DNA of 64,000 nt from Bacillota bacterium (GTDB lineage Bacteria > Bacillota > UBA4882 > UBA8346): NCBI GenBank assembly GCA_023417475.1, contig JAEZFP010000033.1:1-64000 (forward strand). Direction: 5' to 3'. Made by a program: the position numbers and the translations under genes. A model generated the notes under the pieces. The model searched no databases and was not told where the DNA came from. It saw only the letters and a list, made by a program, of their open reading frames with translations. Positions 18,379 through 27,146 of this stretch are shown here, in pieces (within the stretch, counting starts at the first letter, position 1; each line of letters opens with the position of its first letter).

Positions 18379-19216
18379 CTATCTCCAAGGGAAAATTGCT
18401 GTAATCACCGGTGGCGGCGGAATCTTAGGCGCCGCTTTCGCTGCGGGGTTGGCTAAACAAGGGGTGAAGGTGGCTGTTTTAGACTTGGTGGACGCGAAAG
18501 CGAACGCGGCGGCGGAGCTAATTCGCCAAAGCGGCGGAGAAGCGCTGGGAATCGCTTGCGACGTCTTGAATAAAGACAGCGTGATTCAGGTGAAAAACCG
18601 GGTTTTGGAAGCGTACGGCGGGTGCGACATTTTGATCAACGGCGCCGGGGGCAATCATCCCAAATGCATCACCTCCAAAGAAACGCTGGAACTTTCGGAT
18701 TTGACTCAAAAGACCGAGGGTGTTACCACCTTTTTTGATCTCGATACCGCGGGGTTTGAATTTGTTTTTAACCTCAACTTTATGGGGACATTCATTCCAA
18801 CCCAGGTGTTTGCGGCGGAGATGGCCGGGAAAGAAGGCAAAACCATCATCAATATCTCCTCAATGAGCGCCTTCACGCCGATGACCAAAGGTCCCGCTTA
18901 TGCCGCAGCCAAAGCGGGGATCAGCAATTTTACCCAATGGCTGGCGGTGCATCTGGCCGAGGCCGGCATCCGCGTCAACGCGATTGCGCCGGGTTTTTTC
19001 CTGACCGATCAAAACCGCTGGTTGCTGACTAACGCCGATGGCAGTCTGACGCCGCGCTCGGAGAAGATTATCAGCCATACCCCCATGCGGCGTTTTGGGG
19101 TTCCGGAAGATTTGGTCGGAACCTTATTATGGCTTTGCGACGATTCGGCATCAGCCTTCGTGACGGGGGTCGTGATTCCGGTCGATGGCGGGTTTATGGC
19201 CTACTCGGGCGTTTAA
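18371..19216 (+). CDS. SDR-family D-mannonate oxidoreductase (fructuronate reductase)
   Basis: The product is 281 residues with the classical short-chain dehydrogenase layout: cofactor loop GGGGILG near residue 15, NGAGGN near 90, catalytic Ser in NISSMSAF, and YAAAK near 175. The insertion around NHPKCITSKETLELSD is typical of the fructuronate reductase type encoded next to uxuA in Bacillus, which is unrelated to the E. coli UxuB fold. It interconverts D-fructuronate and D-mannonate with NAD(P)H. ATG 18371 overlaps uxuA, giving translational coupling. A different polyol substrate cannot be excluded from sequence alone. Confidence 0.85.
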   Translation: MPNYLQGKIAVITGGGGILGAAFAAGLAKQGVKVAVLDLVDAKANAAAELIRQSGGEALGIACDVLNKDSVIQVKNRVLEAYGGCDILINGAGGNHPKCITSKETLELSDLTQKTEGVTTFFDLDTAGFEFVFNLNFMGTFIPTQVFAAEMAGKEGKTIINISSMSAFTPMTKGPAYAAAKAGISNFTQWLAVHLAEAGIRVNAIAPGFFLTDQNRWLLTNADGSLTPRSEKIISHTPMRRFGVPEDLVGTLLWLCDDSASAFVTGVVIPVDGGFMAYSGV

Positions 19217-19270
19217 ACATTCCATGTTATTGAGACACACGATAATTTGATAATTACGAAGCGAGAGACT

Positions 19271-19298
19271 GACCGGGAAACTCCGGGCGGTCTTTTTT
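19271..19298 (+). terminator. Rho-independent terminator
   Basis: GACCG at 19271-19275 pairs with CGGTC at 19288-19292 and six Ts follow. It ends the uronate operon. Confidence 0.75.
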
Positions 19299-19303
19299 GC
19301 GCC

Positions 19304-19332
19304 TGTTCAGAACGATCGGACTTTCGTATAAT
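19304..19332 (+). promoter_or_regulatory. Promoter of the AraC-family gene
   Basis: A perfect TATAAT at 19327-19332 has a weak TGTTCA at 19304-19309 at 17 bases. The poor -35 suggests low or activator-dependent expression. Confidence 0.5.
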
Positions 19333-19363
19333 GGGGGTATGAACGATGAGGAGCAAAGAAATA

Positions 19364-20233
19364 ATGAACTTCTTTTACCTGGATGATAAGATTGATCCCG
19401 CTGATCCGCTCGAGAATATCTTTCCCCATTTCACCCATATCGTCGAGCGGATTTGTACCCCGCAATGGAATCTGGCGCCGGGGCATTACTCCCCCCATAA
19501 TTTGATCCTCGTTTATGACGGCGCGGCGGTTTTTGGCTGCAACGGGCAAGAGTACCACGCCGTGAAAGGTGATTTGCTCTATTTTCGGGCAGGGGAACTG
19601 CGATGGGGCAATACGTTTCCCAATCAATTGATGAAGTGTTATGCGGTTGATTTTTTATATACCTGTCCGCGGCTGCGGGGCGAGCGTTGGGAATTGGAGG
19701 AAGGGACGTTGCCTTTAGCGACGCGGCAGTCCATCGCCGATCCGTACGTATATAAACAGCTGCTTAGCTTGTTCGATGAATTGACCACCACGTGGACGGC
19801 GGGACAACCGAACCGGATTATGAGTTGCCGGGCGACGTTCATCGCCATTATTCGCCTGTTGCTAATATGGAAAAACGGCAATGGCGCCAATTTCGGACAA
19901 GTGCACAAGGTGGATCGGGTCATCCGGTATATGACCGAACGTTATTCGGAGATTTTGACTTTACATACCTTGAGTGAGATCGCGCAGATCAGCCCCTCGT
20001 ATTTGGGAGCGATCTTTAAGCGAATCACCGGGAAATCGCCGATTGACTATTTGATTGAAATCCGAATCCAAAAGGCCAAGGAGATGCTCCAAGATGGCGA
20101 TCGTGTCTCCGAAGTAGCGTTAAAAGTTGGTTTCAATGATCTGTTTTATTTCAGCAAATGTTTCAAAGAACGGGAAGGTCTGGCCCCTTCGCAATATGTA
20201 AAAAATTTTTGTTCGCAACAATCCATTGAATAA
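19364..20233 (+). CDS. AraC-family transcriptional regulator
   Basis: The product is about 289 residues. ATG 19364 is preferred, with GAGGAG ten bases upstream; ATG 19346 overlaps that site. Residues 1-150 form a cupin-like sensing domain (HYSPHNLILVYDGAAVF, DLLYFRAGELRWG). Residues 190-285 form the AraC double helix-turn-helix (LHTLSEIAQISPSYLGAIFKR, then VSEVALKVGFNDLFYFSKCF). Such proteins usually sense a sugar and activate nearby genes. It has its own promoter behind the uxu operon terminator, so control of the uronate genes is plausible but unproven. Confidence 0.85.
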   Translation: MNFFYLDDKIDPADPLENIFPHFTHIVERICTPQWNLAPGHYSPHNLILVYDGAAVFGCNGQEYHAVKGDLLYFRAGELRWGNTFPNQLMKCYAVDFLYTCPRLRGERWELEEGTLPLATRQSIADPYVYKQLLSLFDELTTTWTAGQPNRIMSCRATFIAIIRLLLIWKNGNGANFGQVHKVDRVIRYMTERYSEILTLHTLSEIAQISPSYLGAIFKRITGKSPIDYLIEIRIQKAKEMLQDGDRVSEVALKVGFNDLFYFSKCFKEREGLAPSQYVKNFCSQQSIE

Positions 20234-20310
20234 CGACGGATTCCGTTGTAGGAATTAGCCGAAAGATCGGCGAATAGGTTATTAAAACCAAACGGAGGTT
20301 GCGTCACTTG

Positions 20311-20921
20311 ATGAAGCAACTGCGATCGGGATTGCTGCTTTTGTTGGTCATTTTTAGCCTCGGGGCTTGTTCATCTGGCAAACCCCGGACGGTGCAACGC
20401 AGTTTTTATTACTGGGAATCAAACTTCCAATTGAGCCAAGCGGATCTGGCGTATCTGAAAAGTTGCGACGGATGATCGATATGAACAAGCTTGGACCGAT
20501 TCATGAGATTCAACTGGATTGCGACTGGAATGGGGCAACCGGGGTTGCGGGTATGTTCCGGATTATTTTGAAAACTATCTGACGTTTCCCCAAACTCCCG
20601 CCGCCCAAAGGTTATCAAGGGTTAACGGCCGTTGCGAAACCCGAATATTTGCCGGCCCTTGAGTATTTGCTTTTTGCCAAGCAATGCGAACCGTATGTGA
20701 CGCTGGATCCGTCCTGGTACTACGAGTACGAGACGGCCTTGAAAGAGCGTCGTAAACCGGGGGAGATGCAACGATTGATCGATGGCGGATTGACCAAATA
20801 CCGGAAAACGGGGCGGAAAGCCGAGTCGCTGGTTCTGGCTTCGTTGATCTTTGATCAAAAACCCGCGCTGATGGATGAGGCGTTTATCGATTTTAATATT
20901 CCACTGGTATCGCGAGTTTAG
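20311..20921 (+). pseudogene. Broken lipoprotein gene
   Basis: An intact start remains: ATG 20311 behind a GGAGGT site, with a lipoprotein signal peptide ending SLGACSSGK. The reading frame stops at 20474. Matching pieces continue in other frames: IHEIQLDCDWNG around 20505-20540 in one, and LPPPKGYQGLTAVAKPEY onward (about 20583-20921, including LDPSWYYEYE) in another. The combination YYWESNFQLS, EIQLDCDW and PPPKGYQG resembles a family of putative lipoproteins seen in other bacteria, so this reads as one gene damaged by at least two frameshifts plus lost sequence. A sequencing error could mimic this, but two separate breaks make it less likely. Confidence 0.6.
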
Positions 20922-20935
20922 CGAAGGAGGATTCG

Positions 20936-22357
20936 ATGAAAGTATCCGGTTCGGATTTTTTAACAAATCAAAAAGAATACCTGCGGCAATTAATTGCGGC
21001 CTTGTCGGCAGAGTTTGGTTACGCTTCGGTGTTGGGCGCCGATAGCCGGGGCAAACAATATTCGGTGCAGAAAAGCGGCGCCACCATCGGCGACTCGCGT
21101 TGGACGGAACGGGGGTTTGTCGTTCGGGTTCATAACGGACGGAATTATTCCGAGTATTCTTTCAATCAGTTACCGGAACTTTCGGAACTGTTGGCCGCGA
21201 TTCGCGCCAATTTACAATTGAAGCGGCGGGAGACAGTCGCCGGAATACCGCGCGCGGCTTATCCGGTCATCGCCGAGGAACCGCTGCAGGGCTCGTTTTA
21301 TGGCGAGGTTGCGATATTGCCGGAGACGCTGAGCGTCGCGGCGAAGATTGCCAAATTGACCGCGATCAAGGATCAAGGTTTACGGGGTTCGGAGTGGTTA
21401 ATTGATTATAAGGCGCGTTATGAAGAGGTTTATGTTCATAAGCTTTTTCTCTCCCCGGCAAAGGATTTGGAACAATCGTACGTCTGGAGCCAGGGATATC
21501 TGGTCGCCATCGCGCGGCGGGATCAAAAAACCCAATTTGCCTATCGAACGTTTTCCGGGTTGCAGGGTCCCGAGTTATTGGAGCAAATGGCCGCAGCGGT
21601 CAGCCGGCCGGTAGAGCTGGTGGTCCGGCTGCTCGACGCCGAACCGGTAAAACCGGGTGAGTATGATGTGATCTGTTCTCCGGAGATTTCCGGCTTAATC
21701 GCGCATGAAGCATTTGGTCACGGGGTTGAGATGGATATGTTTGTGAAAAACCGGGCGAAAGCCGTTGAATACCTGGGACGGCCGGTGGCTTCGGAACTGG
21801 TGACAATGCATGACGGCGCCGCGGCAGCCCGGCACGTCTCGTCCTATTGGTTTGATGATGAAGGAACGCCGGCAACGGACACAATTGTCATCGACCGCGG
21901 CGTCTTAAAGACCGGGATCTCCGATTTGCTGTCATCTTTACGGTTGGGCGCCCAACCGACCGGCAACGGCAAACGGGAATCATTTGAACGAAAAGCCTAC
22001 GCCCGGATGACCAACACCTTCTTTGCGGCCGGGTCGGACCGGCTGGATGCGATGATTGGGTCGATCCGGCATGGGTATCTGTTGGATGGCACTCTGAGCG
22101 GCATGGAAGACCCTAAAGATTGGGGAATCCAATGCGTGATTTTGTACGGGGCCGAGATTCGCGACGGCAAACTCACCGGAAAGCTGGTGACCCCGGTGAT
22201 TATGACCGGTTTTGTCCCCGATCTCCTCCAAAACATCACGATGGTTTCGGCCGACGTCGGTCTGAGCGGCGCCGGCGCGTGCGGTAAAGGTCATAAAGAA
22301 TTGGTGAAGGTCTCCGACGGTGGACCGTACATTAAAACGAGGGCGAGGTTGGGGTAA
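20936..22357 (+). CDS. tldD: TldD metalloprotease
   Basis: The product is 473 residues from ATG 20936, with GAAGGAGG upstream. The zinc motif HEAFGH (His257, Glu258, His262) is intact, and the C-terminal SGAGACGKGH segment supplies the conserved Cys region of the family. TldD and TldE form a heterodimeric cytoplasmic protease that degrades unfolded or linear peptides; in E. coli it trims the microcin B17 leader and the CcdA antitoxin. The tldE gene follows with a one-base overlap (TAATG). No RiPP biosynthesis enzyme is adjacent. Confidence 0.93.
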   Translation: MKVSGSDFLTNQKEYLRQLIAALSAEFGYASVLGADSRGKQYSVQKSGATIGDSRWTERGFVVRVHNGRNYSEYSFNQLPELSELLAAIRANLQLKRRETVAGIPRAAYPVIAEEPLQGSFYGEVAILPETLSVAAKIAKLTAIKDQGLRGSEWLIDYKARYEEVYVHKLFLSPAKDLEQSYVWSQGYLVAIARRDQKTQFAYRTFSGLQGPELLEQMAAAVSRPVELVVRLLDAEPVKPGEYDVICSPEISGLIAHEAFGHGVEMDMFVKNRAKAVEYLGRPVASELVTMHDGAAAARHVSSYWFDDEGTPATDTIVIDRGVLKTGISDLLSSLRLGAQPTGNGKRESFERKAYARMTNTFFAAGSDRLDAMIGSIRHGYLLDGTLSGMEDPKDWGIQCVILYGAEIRDGKLTGKLVTPVIMTGFVPDLLQNITMVSADVGLSGAGACGKGHKELVKVSDGGPYIKTRARLG

Positions 22358-23670
22358 TGATTGAGACCATTGAGCGTATCTTACAAACCGATCCGGAAGT
22401 GGCCGGCTACCGGATTGTCGCCAAAACAGTCCACTCCGTCGAGGCCTTTTTTGTCCGGAAACAATTGGATATGAACCGGGCCAAAACCGTGGCCCATTTT
22501 TTAGTCACGGTTTACCGGGATTTTACCGAAGCGGGAACTCGTTACCGCGGTTCAGCCTCGATCCGCATTCATCCGACCATGACGGAACCAGCCCTCCGGA
22601 CGGCGCTTGAGGAAACGACCTTTGCCGCCGGCTTGGTGAAAAACCCGGAATACCCGTTGGTCAAACCGGCTCCGATCGGGGCCGGTATTGTCAGTAATTT
22701 TCATCAAAAGCCTTTAGCGGATTGGTTGACGCCGTTGACAACGGCAATCTTCCAAAACGACCGCCAAAAACAAGGTTGGATCAACTCCGCCGAACTTTTT
22801 CTGAAACGGATTGAGACTCGGATCGTCAACTCGGAAGCGGTGGATCTCCGGACCGTGAGTTACCAAGCCGAACTGGAGTTGATCACCAATTGGCGTGAGC
22901 GCGGAACGGAGGTGGAACTCTATCGGGAACTGCGTTTTGCAGCGTTTGAACCGGAGCTGATCGCCGCCAACGTTCGGGAAATGCTGGATTATACGCGGGA
23001 AAAGGCATCGGCCCAGCCGTTGCCGGAATTGGGAATGGTTCCGGTGCTTTTGACCGGGGAGCCGGTCCGCGAGTTTTTAGGTTATTATACGATCCAGACG
23101 GCGGCGCAAAGCGTTTATGAAGGGCTGTCAATCTTCAAGATCGGCGGAAAGGTTCAGGGCGAAACGGTCCAAGGCGACCGGATCAGTTTGCGGTTGGATC
23201 CAAAGTTAGTTCATTCGACCGAAACGACGCCTTTCGATGAGGACGGCTGGCCGCTGGAAGCGGTTGAAATAATCCGGGACGGCGAGTTGCTCCGCTACTG
23301 GGGCGATCAGCAATACGCCTTTTATCTTAACCTCCCGCCCACCGGGAAAATTGCCAATCAAGTGTTTGCGGGGGGTGCGTTGACGATCGCCGAATTAAAG
23401 CAAGAACCGTACTTGGAGTTGGTCGCTTTTTCCGATTTCCAGATGAATCCGGTGACCGGGGATTTTGGCGGTGAGATCCGGTTGGGCTGGTATCATGATG
23501 GCCGACGGACCGTCGCGGTTACCGGCGGAGCGGTTTCTGGCAATATCCGCGACGTCCAACCAAACATGGGTCTTTCCCAAGAGCTACAGACGCTCAATCA
23601 ATTCGTCGGACCCAAGACGGTTAAATTTGCTTCGTTAGCGGTGACCGGCGCCAGTCAAAGGGGTTCCTGA
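22357..23670 (+). CDS. tldE: TldE/PmbA, partner of TldD
   Basis: The product is 437 residues. It shares the TldD fold but lacks the HExxxH zinc motif, as expected for the non-catalytic subunit. Conserved C-terminal segments include DEDGWPLEAVEIIRDGEL and VTGGAVSGNI. It starts within the tldD stop codon, so the two are made in equal amounts. It should complete the protease cavity. Confidence 0.9.
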   Translation: MIETIERILQTDPEVAGYRIVAKTVHSVEAFFVRKQLDMNRAKTVAHFLVTVYRDFTEAGTRYRGSASIRIHPTMTEPALRTALEETTFAAGLVKNPEYPLVKPAPIGAGIVSNFHQKPLADWLTPLTTAIFQNDRQKQGWINSAELFLKRIETRIVNSEAVDLRTVSYQAELELITNWRERGTEVELYRELRFAAFEPELIAANVREMLDYTREKASAQPLPELGMVPVLLTGEPVREFLGYYTIQTAAQSVYEGLSIFKIGGKVQGETVQGDRISLRLDPKLVHSTETTPFDEDGWPLEAVEIIRDGELLRYWGDQQYAFYLNLPPTGKIANQVFAGGALTIAELKQEPYLELVAFSDFQMNPVTGDFGGEIRLGWYHDGRRTVAVTGGAVSGNIRDVQPNMGLSQELQTLNQFVGPKTVKFASLAVTGASQRGS

Positions 23671-23745
23671 ACTTTCCGGTTTTGGCGAATTTCAATGATC
23701 ATGCTTTCAGGGAACTGCGGGATAATATGATCCGGAGGTGTTACC

Positions 23746-24024
23746 TTGAATAGTTATCAAAGTCAAAGCCAGAATCAATTTGCGAAAGCTCAAAGTCTCA
23801 ACCAGCAAATGAATCAGGAGAGTTCTTCGGAGTTGGCGCAATCCAAAGGGCAGATTAGCCAATTATTACTTGCCAACGCCACGTCCGGCAAATTCGAATT
23901 TGGTTTACTGAGCAGCCAGAGTTTGAGCTCGCGGAGCCAAAACATGAGCGCCGGGCAGCGTCAATTGGAATTGGATCAGTCTGCCGGACAGATCAGCCGG
24001 ATTTTATCCGGCCAATCAAAATAA
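23746..24024 (+). CDS. Small Gln/Ser-rich protein of unknown function
   Basis: The product is 92 residues from TTG 23746, with GGAGGTG about eight bases upstream, and a strong terminator follows, so the gene looks real. It is rich in Gln, Ser and Asn, has no Cys, no signal peptide and no membrane helix. An internal duplication is visible: LAQSKGQISQLL (30-41) and LDQSAGQISRIL (76-87). The composition recalls gamma-type small acid-soluble spore proteins, but I do not see their signature, so this is only a thought. It directly follows tldE on the same strand, 75 bp away. Confidence 0.6.
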   Translation: MNSYQSQSQNQFAKAQSLNQQMNQESSSELAQSKGQISQLLLANATSGKFEFGLLSSQSLSSRSQNMSAGQRQLELDQSAGQISRILSGQSK

Positions 24025-24071
24025 ACAATTGGATTACCGCCTCGAATCTGGTTTTTTGTAACACTTTCCAC

Positions 24072-24102
24072 TAAGGAAGGCGATCTGCCTTCCTTATTTA
24101 TT
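24072..24102 (+). terminator. Rho-independent terminator
   Basis: TAAGGAAGGC at 24072-24081 and GCCTTCCTTA at 24087-24096 form a perfect 10-bp stem with a 5-base loop, followed by a T-rich tail. Confidence 0.88.
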
Positions 24103-24161
24103 TGCCCAAAGGATTAACGAAGTATATTGCCGAAATTTAATAGGAAAAATGAAGAGGATCG

Positions 24162-24938
24162 GTGTTTTCGGATATGAGATCAACAATGCTTTCCGAGCTT
24201 ACAACCGAGACGCAGCTTTATCCGGCAGTGCGGGATTGGTTCGCGGCGGCGGGTTGGACCGTACGGAGCGAGGTGAAAAACTGCGACGTTGTCGCTACCC
24301 GCGATAAGCTGCTCGCCGTCATCGAACTAAAACAGAGTTTCAATTTGAAGCTACTGATGCAAGCCGCCAAACGGCAACGTACCGCCGATTTGGTTTATGT
24401 CGCCATTCCGAAGCCAACCTCGTTGCGTTCCCGCGAGTGGCAGGACCGTTGTCATTTGCTGCGCCGGTTGGAGCTGGGATTGATCGTGGTCACCTTACGT
24501 CCGCATATATCCCTGGCTGATGTGGTTTTTCACCCGTCTCCTTACGACCGGAATCGCAGCCAACAACGGAATCAACGAAAACGCCAAGGGATTTTGAAAG
24601 AACTTCAAGGTCGCAATGGCGATTATAATCTGGGCGGTTCGGTCCACGCCAAATTAACGACAGCCTACCGCGAAAACGCAATTTATATCGCTTGTTGTCT
24701 GGAGCGGGACAATCCGCTTTCACCCAAGCAATTGCAGGCGCAAGGGACCGGGCCCAAAACCGGCAGCATTCTCAGTAAGAATTATTACGGCTGGTTTGAT
24801 CGGGTCGCCCGTGGGAAATACCGTTTAAGCGCTCAAGGACAAGCTGAATTTTCAAAATTCCAGGAACCGGTCGATTATTATCGGAAAAAGCTGCAAGACG
24901 CCAACGAACCACAAGGTACGGAAAGCAAGCGAAAATAA
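24162..24938 (+). CDS. DUF2161-type PD-(D/E)XK nuclease-like protein
   Basis: The product is 258 residues; GTG 24162 is the longest reasonable start, with GAGG upstream, and ATG 24174 is an alternative. The N-terminal part shows the restriction-endonuclease-like core: Asp in KNCDVVAT, then IELKQSF (ExK), spaced as in PD-(D/E)XK folds, followed by a helix with Lys/Arg. The C-terminal half carries a winged-helix-like segment (LSPKQLQAQGTGPKTGSILSKNYYGWF). Proteins of this kind are annotated as DUF2161; their substrate is not known to me. It sits 12 bp before a PAS-domain gene, apparently one transcript. Confidence 0.7.
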   Translation: MFSDMRSTMLSELTTETQLYPAVRDWFAAAGWTVRSEVKNCDVVATRDKLLAVIELKQSFNLKLLMQAAKRQRTADLVYVAIPKPTSLRSREWQDRCHLLRRLELGLIVVTLRPHISLADVVFHPSPYDRNRSQQRNQRKRQGILKELQGRNGDYNLGGSVHAKLTTAYRENAIYIACCLERDNPLSPKQLQAQGTGPKTGSILSKNYYGWFDRVARGKYRLSAQGQAEFSKFQEPVDYYRKKLQDANEPQGTESKRK

Positions 24939-24950
24939 AGGAGAGACGTT

Positions 24951-25367
24951 ATGCTTGAACAACTGAGTGAGGCGATGGTCAAAGCGATGTTTGAGAAGTT
25001 GCCCATGGAGATCACGGTGACCGACGCTAACGATGAAGTCGCCGGGTGGAATAAACACGATACGCGCTTGTTCGTCCGGCCGATGTCCTGCATGGGACTG
25101 AATTTTCGGCAGTGCCATCCGGAAAAAAGCGTGCCGCTGGTTGAAAAGATTGTGGCCGAGCTGCGGGAGGGAACGCGGGAGACGGCGCGATTCTGGATTG
25201 ACATGCCGGTGCCGGTCGGTTCACAAGGTCCGCCCCATAAAATCTTGATTGAGTTTTTCGCGCTTCGCGACGAACAAGGCAACTACCTGGGTTGTATGGA
25301 ATGTTCTCAGGATGTTGAGGAGATCCGACACCTGGAGGGGCAAAAACGCTTATTGGATCCGGAATGA
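24951..25367 (+). CDS. Stand-alone PAS domain protein
   Basis: The product is 138 residues from ATG 24951, with AAAGGAG upstream. Almost the whole chain is one PAS fold: EITVTDANDEVAGWNKHD, then MGLNFRQCHPEKS, and the closing strands IEFFALRDEQGNYLGCMECSQDVEEIR. This is the type found at the end of DUF438 proteins. There is no output domain, so it would signal through a partner or bind a small ligand or haem. Cys and His residues (CMG, CHPE, CMEC) are candidate ligands. Confidence 0.75.
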   Translation: MLEQLSEAMVKAMFEKLPMEITVTDANDEVAGWNKHDTRLFVRPMSCMGLNFRQCHPEKSVPLVEKIVAELREGTRETARFWIDMPVPVGSQGPPHKILIEFFALRDEQGNYLGCMECSQDVEEIRHLEGQKRLLDPE

Positions 25368-25400
25368 ACTCGGTCCAAGCAGCTTATTTTCGTTAGTAAA

Positions 25401-25652
25401 ATAGATCGTTTTGTGACTAACGCAGATCGTTTTGTTAATAACCGATCTATTTTTGTGGATAACATAGATCGTTTTGTTAATAACCGATCTATTTTTGTGG
25501 ATAACGTAGATCGTTTTGTTAATAACCGATCTATTTTTGTGGATAACGCAGATCGTTTTGTTAATAACCGATCTATTTTTGTGGATAACGCAGATCGTTT
25601 TGTTAATAACTGATCTATTTTTGTGACTAACGCAGATCGTTTTGTTGATAAA
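25401..25652. repeat. Array of twelve 21-bp repeats with DnaA-box-like 9-mers
   Basis: Twelve contiguous 21-bp units run from 25401 to 25652. Two unit types alternate in the central part, giving a 42-bp super-period: one contains TGTGGATAA, the other TGTTAATAA. TGTGGATAA is the exact complement of the DnaA-box consensus TTATCCACA and occurs at 25454, 25496, 25538 and 25580. Every unit also has a GATC. The same family recurs inverted at 56630. The frame through the array is open only because 21 is a multiple of three; it has no ribosome binding site. The rest of the 25368-25774 gap holds no gene. Confidence 0.93.
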
Positions 25653-25774
25653 CGATCCTATTGCGCTAAACGACGGACAACGAACGGGGATAAGCGGCGA
25701 AAGAAGACAAGGTAAAGCGGTTGCCTGTTACATTTCACGGCAACCGCTGCGGGGGTACGTTGTAATGTCCGAGT

Positions 25775-26992
25775 TCAGTTTGACTGGGCCAATCCGAGCT
25801 GGCCTTGGAGTTGATCCACAAATTGTTTAGCCGTCCGGCCCGAACGACCGTTTTGAAACCGCTCCCACTGAACCGCCCGGCGGACCAGTTCAGCGTCGTC
25901 GATGGCAAGCCCCCGCTGTTTGGCGATTCCTTTCACAATATTTAAGTAATCGCCCTGATCCGGACTGGAGAAAGTAATGGTCAACCCGAACCGGTCCGCC
26001 AACGAAAGTTTCTCCTGAATCGCATCGTTAAAATGAACGTCGTCGTTACGCTCGGCCATGGTCTCCCGGATCAAATGGCGCCGGTTGGAGGTGGCGTAAA
26101 TCACAATATGTTGGGGCCGGCTCGCCAGTCCCCCTTCGAGGATGGCTTTTAAATGTTTGTATTGGGATTCGGCCGGTTCAAATGAAAGATCGTCGACAAA
26201 GATAATGAACTTCAAACCGCGGCCCTGCAAACAGTGTAATAATTGGGGGAAGTCCGCCAGATCGTCTTTGCTCATTTCGATTATCCGCAGCCCTTGATCG
26301 GCGAAAAGATTGCCCATCGCTTTGACCAGCGATGATTTGCCCGTGCCGCGATCGCCATACAACAATATGTTATTGGACGGCAAACCGTGCAAAAGTTGCG
26401 TCGTATTGTCACGCAACTCTTGTTTCTGCGACTCATAACCGATTAATTGGGCCAGGGTAATTGAATCGGGGGCCGCTACCGGCAGTAACTTTTTCATGGA
26501 AGCGTCCCAGCTCAAAAAAGTGGCGCCGCCAAATAATCCAACCCCGTGTTGGGAATACCATTGCGTCAACCATTGAAGACAAGTATCGAGCTCGCCGTGG
26601 GCAAGGGCTACAAAGCCCGAGTCGGGAGCCGGCTCCGCTACGGAATCGTTGGTGAGGCCGACTAGTTTACCCGGTTGCCAACGAACGAGTTCCGCCAAGT
26701 TTTTCAAATCGGTCAAGGCGGCTTGCTTAAGCGTGGGAGAAAGCTGCGCGCCGCTGCCGTGCTCGGCTTGGAGAGCCAGGTAGTTTTCGGTGGTTTTAAT
26801 TGCTTCCCATAAAAACCGCGCCCAAGGGTTAGCGGTTTCGGGATAACGTTCGATTAAAGCTCCGTACCATCCGTGGAGCGAAACGGTCGGCTGACGTTGA
26901 AAAAGTCCGCGAATGACCGGACTTTCATTTAAATTTCGGAATAAAAACAGTTGTTCGAATAAGGACCGAATCTGATCGATCTCTGAAACCAT
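25775..26992 (-). CDS. DUF815 AAA-type ATPase
   Basis: The product is about 405 residues. Start ATG 26992 is chosen with AGGGG about eight bases upstream; a TTG at 27034 adds an unlikely basic tail. An N-terminal helical region of about 200 residues precedes the ATPase core: Walker A GDRGTGKSS, Walker B FIIFVDDLSF, sensor 1 YATSNRRHL, and an arginine-rich lid. This is the DUF815 architecture, common in Firmicutes as single genes; the cellular role is not established. It is monocistronic and lies beside the 25401 array, reading towards it. Confidence 0.85.
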   Translation of the reverse strand: MVSEIDQIRSLFEQLFLFRNLNESPVIRGLFQRQPTVSLHGWYGALIERYPETANPWARFLWEAIKTTENYLALQAEHGSGAQLSPTLKQAALTDLKNLAELVRWQPGKLVGLTNDSVAEPAPDSGFVALAHGELDTCLQWLTQWYSQHGVGLFGGATFLSWDASMKKLLPVAAPDSITLAQLIGYESQKQELRDNTTQLLHGLPSNNILLYGDRGTGKSSLVKAMGNLFADQGLRIIEMSKDDLADFPQLLHCLQGRGLKFIIFVDDLSFEPAESQYKHLKAILEGGLASRPQHIVIYATSNRRHLIRETMAERNDDVHFNDAIQEKLSLADRFGLTITFSSPDQGDYLNIVKGIAKQRGLAIDDAELVRRAVQWERFQNGRSGRTAKQFVDQLQGQLGLAQSN

Positions 26993-27146
26993 CGTTGCAT
27001 CCCCTATCGATGTCGCCCTAAATCGCCGGAACAAGCTTGACTACGACATATTTTCCTTGATTCCTCAGTTGAACTGATTCAACTTAGGTGGAAGATTCGG
27101 GGCGAATACCGAAATCCCTGCACTTGAGTACGATAATCTTTCAACT

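Noticed and set aside
20936..24024. TldD/E plus small protein as a RiPP gene cluster
   Set aside because: No cyclodehydratase, radical SAM maturase, lanthionine synthetase or exporter is adjacent, so only the looser substrate idea is kept as a finding.
25413..25613. Open frame encoding a 14-residue repeat protein
   Set aside because: It exists only because the 21-bp repeat period is a multiple of three. There is no ribosome binding site.
25401..25652. CRISPR array
   Set aside because: Units are directly contiguous with no unique spacers, and no cas genes are present. The same applies to 10978-11142 and 56630-56835.
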